Assembly: GCF_014836665.1 (NCBI RefSeq)
Contig: NZ_JACSQJ010000001.1
Coordinates: forward strand, 372,001 to 436,000
Direction of reading: 5' to 3'
DNA from: Luteimonas colneyensis
Lineage (GTDB): Bacteria; Pseudomonadota; Gammaproteobacteria; Xanthomonadales; Xanthomonadaceae
Length of the DNA: 64,000 nucleotides
Position numbers and translations under genes: made by a program. Shown in pieces: positions 1 through 7,962 of the stretch; within the stretch, counting starts at the first letter, position 1; each line of letters opens with the position of its first letter. The notes beneath the pieces are model-generated. The model did not search any database. It saw only the letters and a program-made list of their open reading frames with translations, and was not told the origin of the DNA.

Positions 1-708
1 GGCACGTCCACGCCGGCGTCGGCGCAGGCCCGCAGACAGCCGATCGCCATGGCGTCGTTGGCGGCGAAGATCGCGTCCGGCCGCGGGGTCGAATTCCCGC
101 AGCGCATCCTCGTACCCGCGCCGGCGCTCGCGCGCATCGCGGTTGTCGGCGGGGCCGGCCACGAAGGCGATCCTGCGGCGGCCCGCGTCCAGCAGGTGCC
201 GCGTCATCCGGCGCGCCCCGGCATGGCCGTCGACCACCACCGCGGGCCAGCGGCCTTCCGGATCGGCGGCGTTGACGAGGACCGCGGGCAGCGCCGTGGA
301 CAGCTGGCCGGCCAGCGGCAGGATGCCGCCGTCGGTCGGAGCCATCACCAGCACGCCATCGACGCGGCCGCGCATCGCCTGCAGAGCGGAGCCCTGCTCG
401 CCGGGATCGCCGTGGTGGGCGGACAGCAGCAGGTGCAGGCCGTGCCCCCGCGCCTCCTGGCCGATGCCGCGGATCAGTTCGGAGAAGAACTCGCCGTGCA
501 GGTCCGGCAGGACCACGCCGACGGTGCGGGTGCGCCGGCTGCTGAGCGCGCGTGCGGCCTGGTGCGGGGCGTAGTCCAGGCGACTGGCGACCTCCAGCAC
601 GCGGTCGCGCACCCCCGCCGCGACGCCCTCCTGGCCATTGATCGCGCGCGAGACGGTGGCCACCGAGACCCCGGCTTCGCGCGCCACGTCCTTGATGGTG
701 ACCGCCAT
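1..708 (-). pseudogene. LacI-family transcriptional regulator, partial and apparently frameshifted
   Basis: Sugar-responsive repressor family: an N-terminal LacI helix-turn-helix and a periplasmic-binding-protein-like effector domain. The ATG at 708 opens MAVTIKDVAREAGVSVATVS, the classical DNA-binding helix, followed by the hinge region ARALSSRRTRTVGVVLPDL. Homology holds to GYEDALRE (about residue 205). The expected PDAIFAANDAMAIG block then appears at once in a different frame (bases about 82 down to 1), and the roughly 30 residues that normally separate these two blocks are missing. The original frame stays open to the window edge but reads Arg-rich nonsense. I read this as an internal deletion of some 90 bases with a frame change near base 90, either a real lesion or an assembly error. 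The 3' end lies outside the window. Confidence 0.7.
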
Positions 709-738
709 GCGGGCCCCGACTCGCTGGATCGACCCGAA

Positions 739-752
739 TGTAAACGGTTACA
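739..752. promoter_or_regulatory. LacI-type operator upstream of the LacI regulator
   Basis: The sequence TGTAAACGGTTACA is a near-perfect 14-base palindrome with a central CG, the hallmark of LacI/PurR-family operators. It lies 30 bases upstream of the regulator start codon, so autoregulation is the simplest reading. It is one of the few AT-rich spots in this region. Confidence 0.6.
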
Positions 753-785
753 GCCCGAGCGGCAAAGCCCCGCCGCCGGCCAGGA

Positions 786-1085
786 TCAGGGCAGCACCTT
801 GCGGAACGGCCGCACCTCGACGCTCGCATACACGCCGGCGCCGACGTAGGGGTCGGCGTCCGCCCAGGCGCGCGCGTCCTCCAGCGAATCGAAGCGCGCG
901 ATCACGATGCTGCCGGAGAACCCGGCCGGGCCCGGATCCTCCGCGTCCACGGCCGGGCACGGCCCCGCGACCAGCAGGCGGCCTTCGTCGCGCAGCGCCT
1001 GCAGGCGCGCAAGATGGGCGGCGCGCGCGGCCACGCGCCTGTCCAGCACGCCAGCGGCGTCACGGCCTTCGATCGCGTACCACAT
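786..1085 (-). CDS. YciI-family protein
   Basis: Small cytosolic protein of 99 residues with the YciI fold (a ferredoxin-like dimer related to muconolactone isomerase). It begins [17 protein letters not shown] and contains the family pattern of an early Arg/His helix ([22 protein letters not shown]), then [20 protein letters not shown] near the end. The ATG at 1085 is chosen because the family normally starts with M(W/L)Y; the upstream in-frame extension has no homology. The biochemical role of stand-alone YciI proteins is not established; a conserved His-Asp pair has been suggested to be catalytic. It lies between the LacI gene and scpA, divergent from scpA. Confidence 0.8.
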   Translation of the reverse strand: MWYAIEGRDAAGVLDRRVAARAAHLARLQALRDEGRLLVAGPCPAVDAEDPGPAGFSGSIVIARFDSLEDARAWADADPYVGAGVYASVEVRPFRKVLP

Positions 1086-1424
1086 ACTCTGCTCCAAACG
1101 CGTGGCGGGCCGACATCGTAGCCGCAACCGGCCATGAAGCCCGCGGCGATCCGGGCTGGACAGCCCTCTCCGCTGCCATTACCCTGAATCCCGGTTCCGA
1201 GTGCCGGAACGCAGCGGCGGCGCAGTCCGCCCGTCCTGCCCCCGCCGGCCCACCCACGACCTCACTGCCACCGCGCCGCCACGGCTCCTGCCGTCGCGCC
1301 CGGCCGGAGTGGTCTGGCTGCAGTGCCCCGCGGCCGCCGGCCGCACAGGCGCCACCGCGTCCCGCCCCGGGGCCTGGCGCATGCGTTCCCAAGTTCGAGT
1401 GGCCCGGAGGGGGCCGCGACACCG
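1086..1424. other. Intergenic region between yciI and scpA
   Basis: A 339-base gap between two divergent genes. It holds a candidate sigma-70 promoter facing scpA, described separately. Open frames through it are GC-driven and have no recognisable homology. I see no RNA gene and no repeat here. Confidence 0.5.
1157..1185 (+). promoter_or_regulatory. Candidate sigma-70 promoter for scpA
   Basis: TGGACA, 17 bases, then TACCCT. This is a fair match to the -35 and -10 consensus in a stretch otherwise lacking AT-rich hexamers. It would give a 5' leader of about 230 bases before scpA. Weak evidence only. Confidence 0.3.
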
Positions 1425-2360
1425 ATGATCCAAGCCGGTCCAGACACCGCTGCCGCCGCCGCGCCCGACGCCCACGCGTCCGGGAGCGCGCCGATGCAGC
1501 AGGAAATCGCGCTGGCAACGGTGCACGGGCAGCCGCTGATGCAGCTGCCGCAGGACCTGTACATCCCGCCCGACGCGCTTGAAGTCATCCTCGAGGCCTT
1601 CGAGGGCCCGCTCGACCTGCTGCTGTACCTGATCCGGCGCCAGAACCTCGACATCCTCGACATCCCGGTGGCCGAGATCACCCGCCAGTACGTGTCCTAC
1701 ATCGACGTGATGCAGGAGCTGCGCTTCGAGCTGGCGGCCGAGTACCTGGTGATGGCCGCGATCCTGGCCGAGATCAAGTCGCGGATGCTGCTGCCGCGGC
1801 CGCCGTCGGAGGAAGGCCTCGAGGACGACCCGCGCGCCGACCTGGTCCGCCGGCTGCAGGAGTACGAGCGCTTCAAGCAGGCGGCGGAGGACATCGACAC
1901 CCTGCCCCGCATGGACCGCGACACCGCGCCCGCCAGCGCCTTCGTGCCGGAGCGGACGCTGCACCGCGAGCCGCCGCCGGTCGACCTGCGCGAGATGCTG
2001 ATGGCGCTGCACGACGTGCTCAAGCGCGCCGAGCTGTTCACCGGGCACTCGATCAAGCGCGAGGCGCTGAGCGTGCGCCAGCGCATGGGCGAACTGCTCG
2101 CGCGGCTGGAGGACGGCGCCTTCCACCGCTTCGAGCAGCTGTTCGAAGCGCGCGAGGGCAAGCTCGGGGTGGTGGTGACCTTCCTGTCGATCCTGGAGCT
2201 CGCGAAGGAGCGCCTGCTCGACGTCGTGCAGGAAGCGCCGCTGGCCCCGATCTACGTCAAGTCGCTGGCGGTGGATCGCGGCGACGGCCAGGCCCCGCTG
2301 GAGTTCGCCAGCGAGTTCGACGACGACGACGGCGTCGCGAACGACGACGCGGTGCGCTGA
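1425..2360 (+). CDS. scpA: Segregation and condensation protein A
   Basis: Kleisin subunit of the Smc-ScpAB condensin, which bridges Smc heads and compacts the chromosome. The protein is 311 residues. The block LEAFEGPLDLLLYLIRRQNLDILDIP followed by AAEYLVMAAILAEIKSRMLLPR is the diagnostic ScpA N-terminal domain; a C-terminal winged-helix segment follows (FLSILELAKERLLDVVQ). The start at 1425 gives a 20-40 residue Ala/Pro-rich leader of the kind seen in Xanthomonas ScpA; an alternative ATG at 1494 has a closer GGGAG ribosome site and is possible. scpB follows after 27 bases and rluB overlaps scpB, so the three genes form one operon. Confidence 0.93.
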   Translation: MIQAGPDTAAAAAPDAHASGSAPMQQEIALATVHGQPLMQLPQDLYIPPDALEVILEAFEGPLDLLLYLIRRQNLDILDIPVAEITRQYVSYIDVMQELRFELAAEYLVMAAILAEIKSRMLLPRPPSEEGLEDDPRADLVRRLQEYERFKQAAEDIDTLPRMDRDTAPASAFVPERTLHREPPPVDLREMLMALHDVLKRAELFTGHSIKREALSVRQRMGELLARLEDGAFHRFEQLFEAREGKLGVVVTFLSILELAKERLLDVVQEAPLAPIYVKSLAVDRGDGQAPLEFASEFDDDDGVANDDAVR

Positions 2361-2387
2361 CGCACCGCCACCCGCAACAGGACACGC

Positions 2388-3191
2388 ATGGATCCGCAAC
2401 TGATCAAACGCATCGTCGAAGCCGCCCTGCTGGCGTCCAGCCAGCCGCTGACGGTGGTGCAGCTCAACGGCCTGTTCCCGCTCGACGAGCCGGCGCCGGA
2501 CGGCGCGATCGCGCAGGCGCTCGAGGCCCTCCAGGCCGACTGCGCCGACCGCGGCGTCGAGCTGGTCGAGGTCGCCTCCGGCTGGCGCTACCAGGTCAAG
2601 GCCGACGTCCACGCCTGGGTCGCGCGGCTGTGGACCGAGCGCCAGGTGAAGTACACCCGCGCCACGCTCGAGACCCTGGCCCTGATCGCCTACCGCCAGC
2701 CGATCACCCGCGGCGAGATCGAACAGGTCCGCGGCGTGGCCACCAACAGCAACATCATCAAGGCGCTGGAAGAGCGCGAGTGGATCCGCGTCGTCGGCCA
2801 CCGCGACATGCCGGGCCGGCCGGAGCTGCTCGGCACCACCAGGGGCTTCCTCGACTACTTCGGGCTCAAGCGCCTGGACGAACTGCCGCCGCTGTCGGAG
2901 CTGAAGGACTTCGGCGAGCTGGAGCCGCAGCTGCAGTTCGAGCCGGAGGCGAAGCAGGACGGCGACGAGGCCATGCCGCTGGGCGACATCGACGCCGGCA
3001 GCGGCGATGCCGACAGTGGCGATGCCGACAGTGGCAGCGACAGCGACAGCGATACGGATACAGAAACCGACACCGGAACCGACGCCGTGGATGCCACGGA
3101 CGCCGGGGACGTTCCGCCGCAGACCGCGGCAACCGATGAAGACGATGCCCTCGCCGACGACGGCGACAGCACTGGAGTGGAAGAAGAATGA
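2388..3191 (+). CDS. scpB: Segregation and condensation protein B
   Basis: Partner of ScpA in the Smc condensin; a dimer of tandem winged helices that binds the ScpA linker. Of its 267 residues, the first ~185 carry the two winged helices (KYTRATLETLALIAYRQPIT, RGEIEQVRGVATNSNIIKAL, PGRPELLGTTRGFLDYFGL). The last ~80 residues are an acidic, low-complexity Asp/Ser/Thr tail absent from most ScpB proteins, encoded partly by tandem DNA repeats. The stop overlaps the rluB start (ATGA), indicating translational coupling. The tail is probably disordered; its role is unknown. Confidence 0.93.
   Translation: MDPQLIKRIVEAALLASSQPLTVVQLNGLFPLDEPAPDGAIAQALEALQADCADRGVELVEVASGWRYQVKADVHAWVARLWTERQVKYTRATLETLALIAYRQPITRGEIEQVRGVATNSNIIKALEEREWIRVVGHRDMPGRPELLGTTRGFLDYFGLKRLDELPPLSELKDFGELEPQLQFEPEAKQDGDEAMPLGDIDAGSGDADSGDADSGSDSDSDTDTETDTGTDAVDATDAGDVPPQTAATDEDDALADDGDSTGVEEE
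3006..3090 (+). repeat. Short tandem repeats encoding the acidic ScpB tail
   Basis: Two exact tandem copies of GATGCCGACAGTGGC (3006-3020, 3021-3035) are followed by degenerate GACAGC/GATACGGATAC-type units. They encode Asp-Ala-Asp-Ser-Gly and Asp-Ser/Asp-Thr repeats. AT content is higher than in the surrounding DNA. Such a tract is expected to vary in copy number between strains. Confidence 0.7.
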
Positions 3192-4717
3192 CGCAAGACA
3201 AGACCGGCGGCCGCAAGCTGTCGCTGAAGCGCGGCCCCGCCGCGACCACCGAAGCCGAAGCGCCGAAGCTGGAAGAACGCCTGCACAAGGTGCTGGCCCA
3301 GGCCGGCCTGGGCTCGCGCCGCGCGCTCGAGCAGCGCATCGCCGACGGCCTGGTGAAGGTCAACGGCGAGACCGCCCAGCTGGGCATGAGCATCCGCGGC
3401 GGCGACCGCGTCGAGCTCGACGGCAAGAGCTTCGTGGCCAGCGCGCTCACCGAGCCCGCGCGCGTGCTGCTCTACAACAAGCCCGAAGGCGAAGTGACCA
3501 CCCGCGAGGATCCCGAGGGCCGCCCGACCATCTTCGATTCCCTGCCCGCGCTCAAGGGCGCGCGCTGGATCGCGATCGGCCGCTTGGACATCAACACCAC
3601 CGGCCTGCTCCTGCTCACCACCGACGGCGAGCTGGCGAACGCGCTCATGCATCCCTCCTTCGAGGTCGAGCGCGAATACGTCTGCCGCGTGCGCGCGCCC
3701 GAAGGCATGGAGACCGTGCCCGACGGCATCGTCGACCGCCTGCAGCGCGGCGTCGCGCTGGACGACGGCCCGGCGAAGTTCGACGAGATCAAGCGCATCG
3801 GCGGCACCGATTCGCACGAGTGGTTCCAGGTGACCGTCAAGGAAGGCCGCAACCGCGAAGTGCGCCGCCTGTGGGAGTCGCAGGGCTGCCAGGTCAGCCG
3901 CCTGAAGCGCATCCGCTACGGCCAGGTCGAGCTGCCGCAGCCGCTGCTGCGCGGCCAGTCACAGGAGCTGGCCGACGAGAAGGTGCAGGCGCTGCGCACC
4001 GAGCTGGGCCTCGAGGACGGCGCCCCCGCCGCGCTCACCCTGCTGCCGGTGATCGGCCAGCGCCGCGCGGCCAAGTCGACCGTGCACGTGGGTGGCCAGC
4101 ACCGCAGCCACGGCTACGTCGGCGGCCACACCACGGCCGACGAGGGCCGCGAGCTGCGCCGCTTCGACCACGTGCGCGAGGACCGCGGCCGTCGCGGCGG
4201 ACCGCGCAAGCCCTCCGGCGGCCTGACGGTCACCGGCGAAGCCGCGGCACGGCAGTCGCACCGGCCGCTCAAGCAGCGCCAGGACAAGCGCGCCCTGCCC
4301 GAGGGTAATCCGGCCGCGTTCCGCAGCTGGTACGTGCCCGATGGCGTGGACACCGGCCCGGCGGGCCACCGCAACGCCGGCCCCGGCGCGCGCAAGCCGG
4401 GCGGCCGCAAGCCTGGCGGCGCAGGCGGCGGGGCCCGCGCGGGCGGCGCCGGCAAGCCCGCGCGCGCGGCGCATCCCTATGGCCATCCCGGCAATGCGCC
4501 GGTGTTCCCGTCCGACCACGCGACGCCGGGTGGGCATGACCGCCCGCGCGGCCCGCGGGGGGCGCGCCCGGGTGGCGGTGGCGGCAGGCCTGGTGGCGCC
4601 GGCAAGCCCGGCGGCCGTCCCGGCGGTGCGCCGGGTGGGCGCCCGGGTGCTCGTCCGCAGGGCACCGGTCCGCGCGGTCCGCGCGGTGGCGGCGGCGGCG
4701 GTCGCCGCGGCGCCTGA
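3188..4717 (+). CDS. rluB: 23S rRNA pseudouridine(2605) synthase
   Basis: Forms pseudouridine 2605 in 23S rRNA helix 93 (E. coli numbering). An N-terminal S4 RNA-binding domain (ERLHKVLAQAGLGSRRALEQ, residues ~30-90) precedes the RsuA/RluB catalytic domain. The motif GRLDINTTGLLLLTTDGELA places the catalytic aspartate at residue 134, and KEGRNREVRRLWESQG is the conserved family block. The 509 residues far exceed the ~290 of E. coli RluB: from about residue 275 there is a Gly/Arg/Pro/Lys-rich disordered tail of more than 200 residues, as in other xanthomonads. Start is ATG overlapping the scpB stop by four bases. Confidence 0.92.
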   Translation: MTQDKTGGRKLSLKRGPAATTEAEAPKLEERLHKVLAQAGLGSRRALEQRIADGLVKVNGETAQLGMSIRGGDRVELDGKSFVASALTEPARVLLYNKPEGEVTTREDPEGRPTIFDSLPALKGARWIAIGRLDINTTGLLLLTTDGELANALMHPSFEVEREYVCRVRAPEGMETVPDGIVDRLQRGVALDDGPAKFDEIKRIGGTDSHEWFQVTVKEGRNREVRRLWESQGCQVSRLKRIRYGQVELPQPLLRGQSQELADEKVQALRTELGLEDGAPAALTLLPVIGQRRAAKSTVHVGGQHRSHGYVGGHTTADEGRELRRFDHVREDRGRRGGPRKPSGGLTVTGEAAARQSHRPLKQRQDKRALPEGNPAAFRSWYVPDGVDTGPAGHRNAGPGARKPGGRKPGGAGGGARAGGAGKPARAAHPYGHPGNAPVFPSDHATPGGHDRPRGPRGARPGGGGGRPGGAGKPGGRPGGAPGGRPGARPQGTGPRGPRGGGGGGRRGA

Positions 4718-4719
4718 GT

Positions 4720-5511
4720 TCAGGCCAGGGTGAACGCGTCCCCGTCGCCCAGCGCGGGGAAGCGCTCGCGGTGGGCGGCCAGTTCGCCCGCCAGCAGCGT
4801 GGTGGTCACGACCACCTCCTCGTCGGCGCACTCGCTCAGCGGGGCGCCGAGGAAGTCGATCACCGCACTGTCCCCCGAATACGCAAGCCCGTTGCCGTCC
4901 CGACCCACGCGGTTGAGCCCGGCGACGTAGCAGAGGTTCTCGATCGCACGCGCCCGCAGCAGGGTCTTCCACGCTTGGGCGCGCGCCGCCGGCCAGTTGG
5001 CCACGTACAGCTGCAGGTCGAAGGCCGGTCGGCCATCGGCATCGAGCGTGTTGCGCGCGAACACCGGGAAGCGCAGGTCGTAGCAGACCAGCGGATTGAT
5101 CCGCCAGCCGCGGAGTTCGACCACCAGGCGCTCGCGTCCGGCGGCGTAGCGCTCGTGCTCGCGCGCATAGGTGAACAGGTGTCGCTTGTCGTAGTGCGCG
5201 AGCGTCCCGTCGGGCCGCACCCACAGCAGCCGGTTGTAGACGCCGTCGCCGTCGCGCAGCTGGACGCTGCCGCTGACCACCGCAGCCAGGGCGGCGGCCT
5301 GCTCGCGCATCCAGCGCACCGTCGGCCCGTCCATGTCCTCGGCCTGGCCGATGGCGTCGTTGCTGAAGCCGCTGGTGAAGGTTTCCGGCAGCAGCACCAG
5401 GTCGGTGATGCCTCGCAGCGGCGCGATCAGGTCGCCGTAGTACTCGCGGTTGCCGGCGGGGTCGTGCCAGAGCGTGTCGCCCTGGACCAGTGAGATGCGC
5501 AGGTTGTCCAT
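4720..5511 (-). CDS. yafV: Omega-amidase, nitrilase superfamily (YafV/Nit2 type)
   Basis: Hydrolyses alpha-ketoglutaramate and related alpha-keto acid omega-amides to the dicarboxylate plus ammonia. The 263-residue protein carries the nitrilase catalytic triad: Glu43 in LLPETF, Lys109 in HYDKRHLF and Cys143 in LVCYDLRFP. The HYDKRHLF and LRFP context fits the YafV branch. It converges on rluB with only two bases between, and it lies next to the methionine aminotransferase gene on the same strand. Together they make the transaminase/omega-amidase pair known from methionine salvage, in which glutamine donates the amino group and the amidase pulls the reaction forward. Confidence 0.88.
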   Translation of the reverse strand: MDNLRISLVQGDTLWHDPAGNREYYGDLIAPLRGITDLVLLPETFTSGFSNDAIGQAEDMDGPTVRWMREQAAALAAVVSGSVQLRDGDGVYNRLLWVRPDGTLAHYDKRHLFTYAREHERYAAGRERLVVELRGWRINPLVCYDLRFPVFARNTLDADGRPAFDLQLYVANWPAARAQAWKTLLRARAIENLCYVAGLNRVGRDGNGLAYSGDSAVIDFLGAPLSECADEEVVVTTTLLAGELAAHRERFPALGDGDAFTLA

Positions 5512-5557
5512 GGCAAGATCCTAGTCCTTCCGGACGACCACGTGGCACCCGACGACC

Positions 5558-5580
5558 TCTGCTGCAGGAGCAGCTACAGG
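5558..5580. repeat. Partial REP-like half element
   Basis: TGCTGCAGGAGCAGCTACAG resembles one arm of the TGTAGGAGCAGCC palindromes typical of Xanthomonadaceae (a full copy is at 41921-41981). Its minus strand supplies the TAG stop codon of the methionine aminotransferase gene, so the element overlaps the gene end. Confidence 0.4.
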
Positions 5581-6719
5581 CGGGTGAGGCGTTCGATGGC
5601 GGCGTCCAGCGTCGGCTGGGCCTTGGCGAAGCACAGGCGCGCCAGGCGCTGGCCGGGCGGCGGGCTTTCGTAGAACGGCGACAGCGGGATCGAGGCCACG
5701 CCGTGCTCGATGGTCAGCCAGCGGCAGAACTCCGTGTCGACGAGATCGCTCACCGCGGAATAGTCGACCAGCTGGAAATACCCGCCGGGCACCGGCAGCG
5801 GCTCCAGCTTCGTGCCCAGCAGCTGCTCGCGGAAGGCGTCGCGCTTGGCCTGGTAGAACGCGCCCAGGCCGAGATGATGCTCCGGCTCCTCGCGCAGCAT
5901 GTCAGCGAACGCGTGCTGCGCCGGTGCGAAGGTGCAGAACACGTTGTACTGGTGCACCTTGCGGAACTCGAGCGACAGCCCCGGCGGCGCGATGCAGTAG
6001 CCGACCTTCCAGCCGGTGCAATGGTAGGTCTTGCCGAAGCTCGAGACCACGAAGGCGCGCTCGCGCAGCTCCGGGTAGCGCAGCGCGGATTCATGGCGCG
6101 CGCCGTCGAACACGATGTGCTCGTAGACCTCGTCGGAGACCAGCCAGACGCCGGTGTCCTGGACGATGGACGCGAGCTCGGCCATGTCGTCGGCCGAGAG
6201 CATCGCGCCGGACGGGTTGTGCGGCGTGTTGACGATCAGCATGCGCGTCTTCGGCCCGATCGCCGCGCGCACCCGCGCCCAGTCGGGGGCGAAGGTCGCC
6301 GGATCCAGCGGCACGTGCACCGCGCGCGCGCCGGCCAGGTCGATCGCCGGCTCGTAGCAGTCGTAGGCGGGATCGAGCACCACCACGTCGTCGCCGGCGC
6401 GGACCACGGCGTGGATGGCGTTGAAGATCGCCTCGGTGGCGCCGCTGGTGACGGTGACCTCGGCGTCGGGATCGGGACGATGTCCGTAGAGCGCCGCGGT
6501 CTTGTCGGCGATCGCCTCGCGCAGCGCGGCGACGCCGGTCATCGGCGCGTACTGGTTGTGGCCGGCGCGCATGGCGCGATCGAGCCCGTCCACCAGGCGC
6601 GGCGGCACGTCGAAATCGGGGAAGCCCTGTCCGAGGTTGACCGCACCGTGCTCGGCCGCGAGCTGCGACATCACGGTGAAGATGGTGGTTCCCACCCTCG
6701 GGAGCTTGGTGCCGGGCAT
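5574..6719 (-). CDS. ybdL: Methionine aminotransferase, PLP-dependent
   Basis: Class I/II fold-type I aminotransferase that transaminates methionine, its keto acid and aromatic amino acids, often with glutamine as donor. The 381-residue protein contains NLGQGFPDFDVPPRLVD near the N-terminus, NQYAPMTGVAALREAI, NTPHNPSGAMLS, and the PLP lysine in SSFGKTYHCTGWKVGY; the C-terminal arginine lies in LARLCFAK. The ATG at 6719 is preferred because GGAGG lies seven bases upstream and homology begins at MPGTKLPRVGTTIF. The stop codon falls in a REP-like half repeat. It is divergent from the DUF3293 gene and probably co-transcribed with the omega-amidase gene downstream. Confidence 0.9.
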   Translation of the reverse strand: MPGTKLPRVGTTIFTVMSQLAAEHGAVNLGQGFPDFDVPPRLVDGLDRAMRAGHNQYAPMTGVAALREAIADKTAALYGHRPDPDAEVTVTSGATEAIFNAIHAVVRAGDDVVVLDPAYDCYEPAIDLAGARAVHVPLDPATFAPDWARVRAAIGPKTRMLIVNTPHNPSGAMLSADDMAELASIVQDTGVWLVSDEVYEHIVFDGARHESALRYPELRERAFVVSSFGKTYHCTGWKVGYCIAPPGLSLEFRKVHQYNVFCTFAPAQHAFADMLREEPEHHLGLGAFYQAKRDAFREQLLGTKLEPLPVPGGYFQLVDYSAVSDLVDTEFCRWLTIEHGVASIPLSPFYESPPPGQRLARLCFAKAQPTLDAAIERLTRL

Positions 6720-6795
6720 GCGCGTTCCTCCATCCGGCCACGTGCCGGGCATCGACGAGTTTACGCAGCGTGCCGGCATCGCGTTAAATCCTTCC

Positions 6796-7281
6796 ATGCA
6801 CTACCCGCCCCCCGCCGCCACCGAGGCCGACGTCCAACGCCTGACCACCGCCTACCTCGACGCGGTGTACCGCTGGGCCCGCGACGGCGACTGGCACGAC
6901 ATCCGGATCGGGCTGCCGGTGCCAGGACTCGAACTGCTGCATCCGCGGGTGCGCAGTTTCGGGCTGCTGTCTGCCTGGAACCCGTGCTCGCAGCCCCTGG
7001 ACGAAGCCTCCAACCGGCGCGCGGATGCCGCGCTGGAGCTTGAACTGGCCGCGCGCGGCATCGTCCACATTCCCTCGTTCTCGTCGGCGCGCAACCGCAG
7101 CTGGCGCGAACCGGGCTGGGTGGTGTTCGACGTCGACAGCGGGCTGCTCGACGATCTCTGCCGCCAGTTCGGGCAGCTTGGCGGGCTGTGGTGGGAGCGC
7201 GGCGAGCCGGTGCGGCTGCGCATGCAGGCGACGAAGCCCGCGGCCTTCCCGGACGTCCCGATGGTCGACTGGCTAGAATAG
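6796..7281 (+). CDS. DUF3293 domain protein
   Basis: Cytosolic protein of 161 residues in the DUF3293 family, recognised by FGLLSAWNPCSQPLDEASNR followed by AALELELAARG, the conserved (T/S)AWNP...N...L..EL pattern. There is no signal peptide or membrane segment. Family function is unknown. It stands 36 bases before ccmA on the same strand and could be co-transcribed with it, but the pairing is not known to be functional. The ATG at 6796 lacks an obvious Shine-Dalgarno sequence. Confidence 0.75.
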   Translation: MHYPPPAATEADVQRLTTAYLDAVYRWARDGDWHDIRIGLPVPGLELLHPRVRSFGLLSAWNPCSQPLDEASNRRADAALELELAARGIVHIPSFSSARNRSWREPGWVVFDVDSGLLDDLCRQFGQLGGLWWERGEPVRLRMQATKPAAFPDVPMVDWLE

Positions 7282-7317
7282 CCGCCGTCCGGCCGCCCTC
7301 GCGGCCCGTGCCGCAGC

Positions 7318-7962
7318 ATGCCCGAACCCGCCACTCCGTCGCCCCCCCTGCTCTCCGCCCGGTCGCTGCGCTTCACGCGCAACGACATGCCGGTGTTCGG
7401 CCCGCTCGATTTCGAGGTCGCCGCAGGCGAGGCGCTGCTGGTGCAGGGCGACAACGGCGCCGGCAAGACCACCCTGCTCAAGGTGCTCGCGGGCCTGCTG
7501 CGCGCCGACGATGGCGATGTCCATCTGCAGGGGCGGCCGGTGGATCCCGCGCTGCGCGCGCGGGTGATCGGCTACCTCGGCCACCTGCCGGGGCAGAAGG
7601 CCGACCTCAGCGCGCTGGAGAACCTGCGCTTCCTCTGCGGGCTGCACGGCAGCCGCCCGGGCATGTCGCTGGAGGGCGCGATGGCCACCGTCGGCCTGGC
7701 CGGCTACGAGGACGCGCTGGCGCGGCAGATGTCGGCCGGCCAGCGCAAGCGGTTGTCGCTGGCGCGGCTGTGGCTGTCGCCGGCACCGCTGTGGCTGATG
7801 GACGAGCCCTACGCCAACCTCGACCTCGAGGGCATCGAACTGGTCAACCGCATGATCCAGGCGCACCTGCGCGAGGGTGGCGGGACCATGGTCACCACGC
7901 ACGGCGCCTACGCGGCACCGCCGGTGCGCACGCGGATGCTGGTGCTGGAGCGGCCATCGTGA
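7318..7962 (+). CDS. ccmA: Cytochrome c maturation ABC transporter, ATP-binding subunit
   Basis: ATPase of the CcmAB(CD) complex, which drives release of holo-CcmE during cytochrome c maturation in the inner membrane. The 214-residue ABC domain has Walker [13 protein letters not shown], the signature [16 protein letters not shown], Walker [14 protein letters not shown] and the switch histidine in VTTHGAY. Its stop overlaps the ccmB start by one base (TGATG), so the two are coupled. ccmC, usually contiguous, is displaced by more than 500 bases. Confidence 0.95.
   Translation: MPEPATPSPPLLSARSLRFTRNDMPVFGPLDFEVAAGEALLVQGDNGAGKTTLLKVLAGLLRADDGDVHLQGRPVDPALRARVIGYLGHLPGQKADLSALENLRFLCGLHGSRPGMSLEGAMATVGLAGYEDALARQMSAGQRKRLSLARLWLSPAPLWLMDEPYANLDLEGIELVNRMIQAHLREGGGTMVTTHGAYAAPPVRTRMLVLERPS

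Noticed and set aside
4080-4717. Frameshift or foreign DNA in the 3' part of rluB
   Set aside because: The low-complexity Gly/Arg tail is known in xanthomonad RluB proteins and the frame is uninterrupted to the stop.
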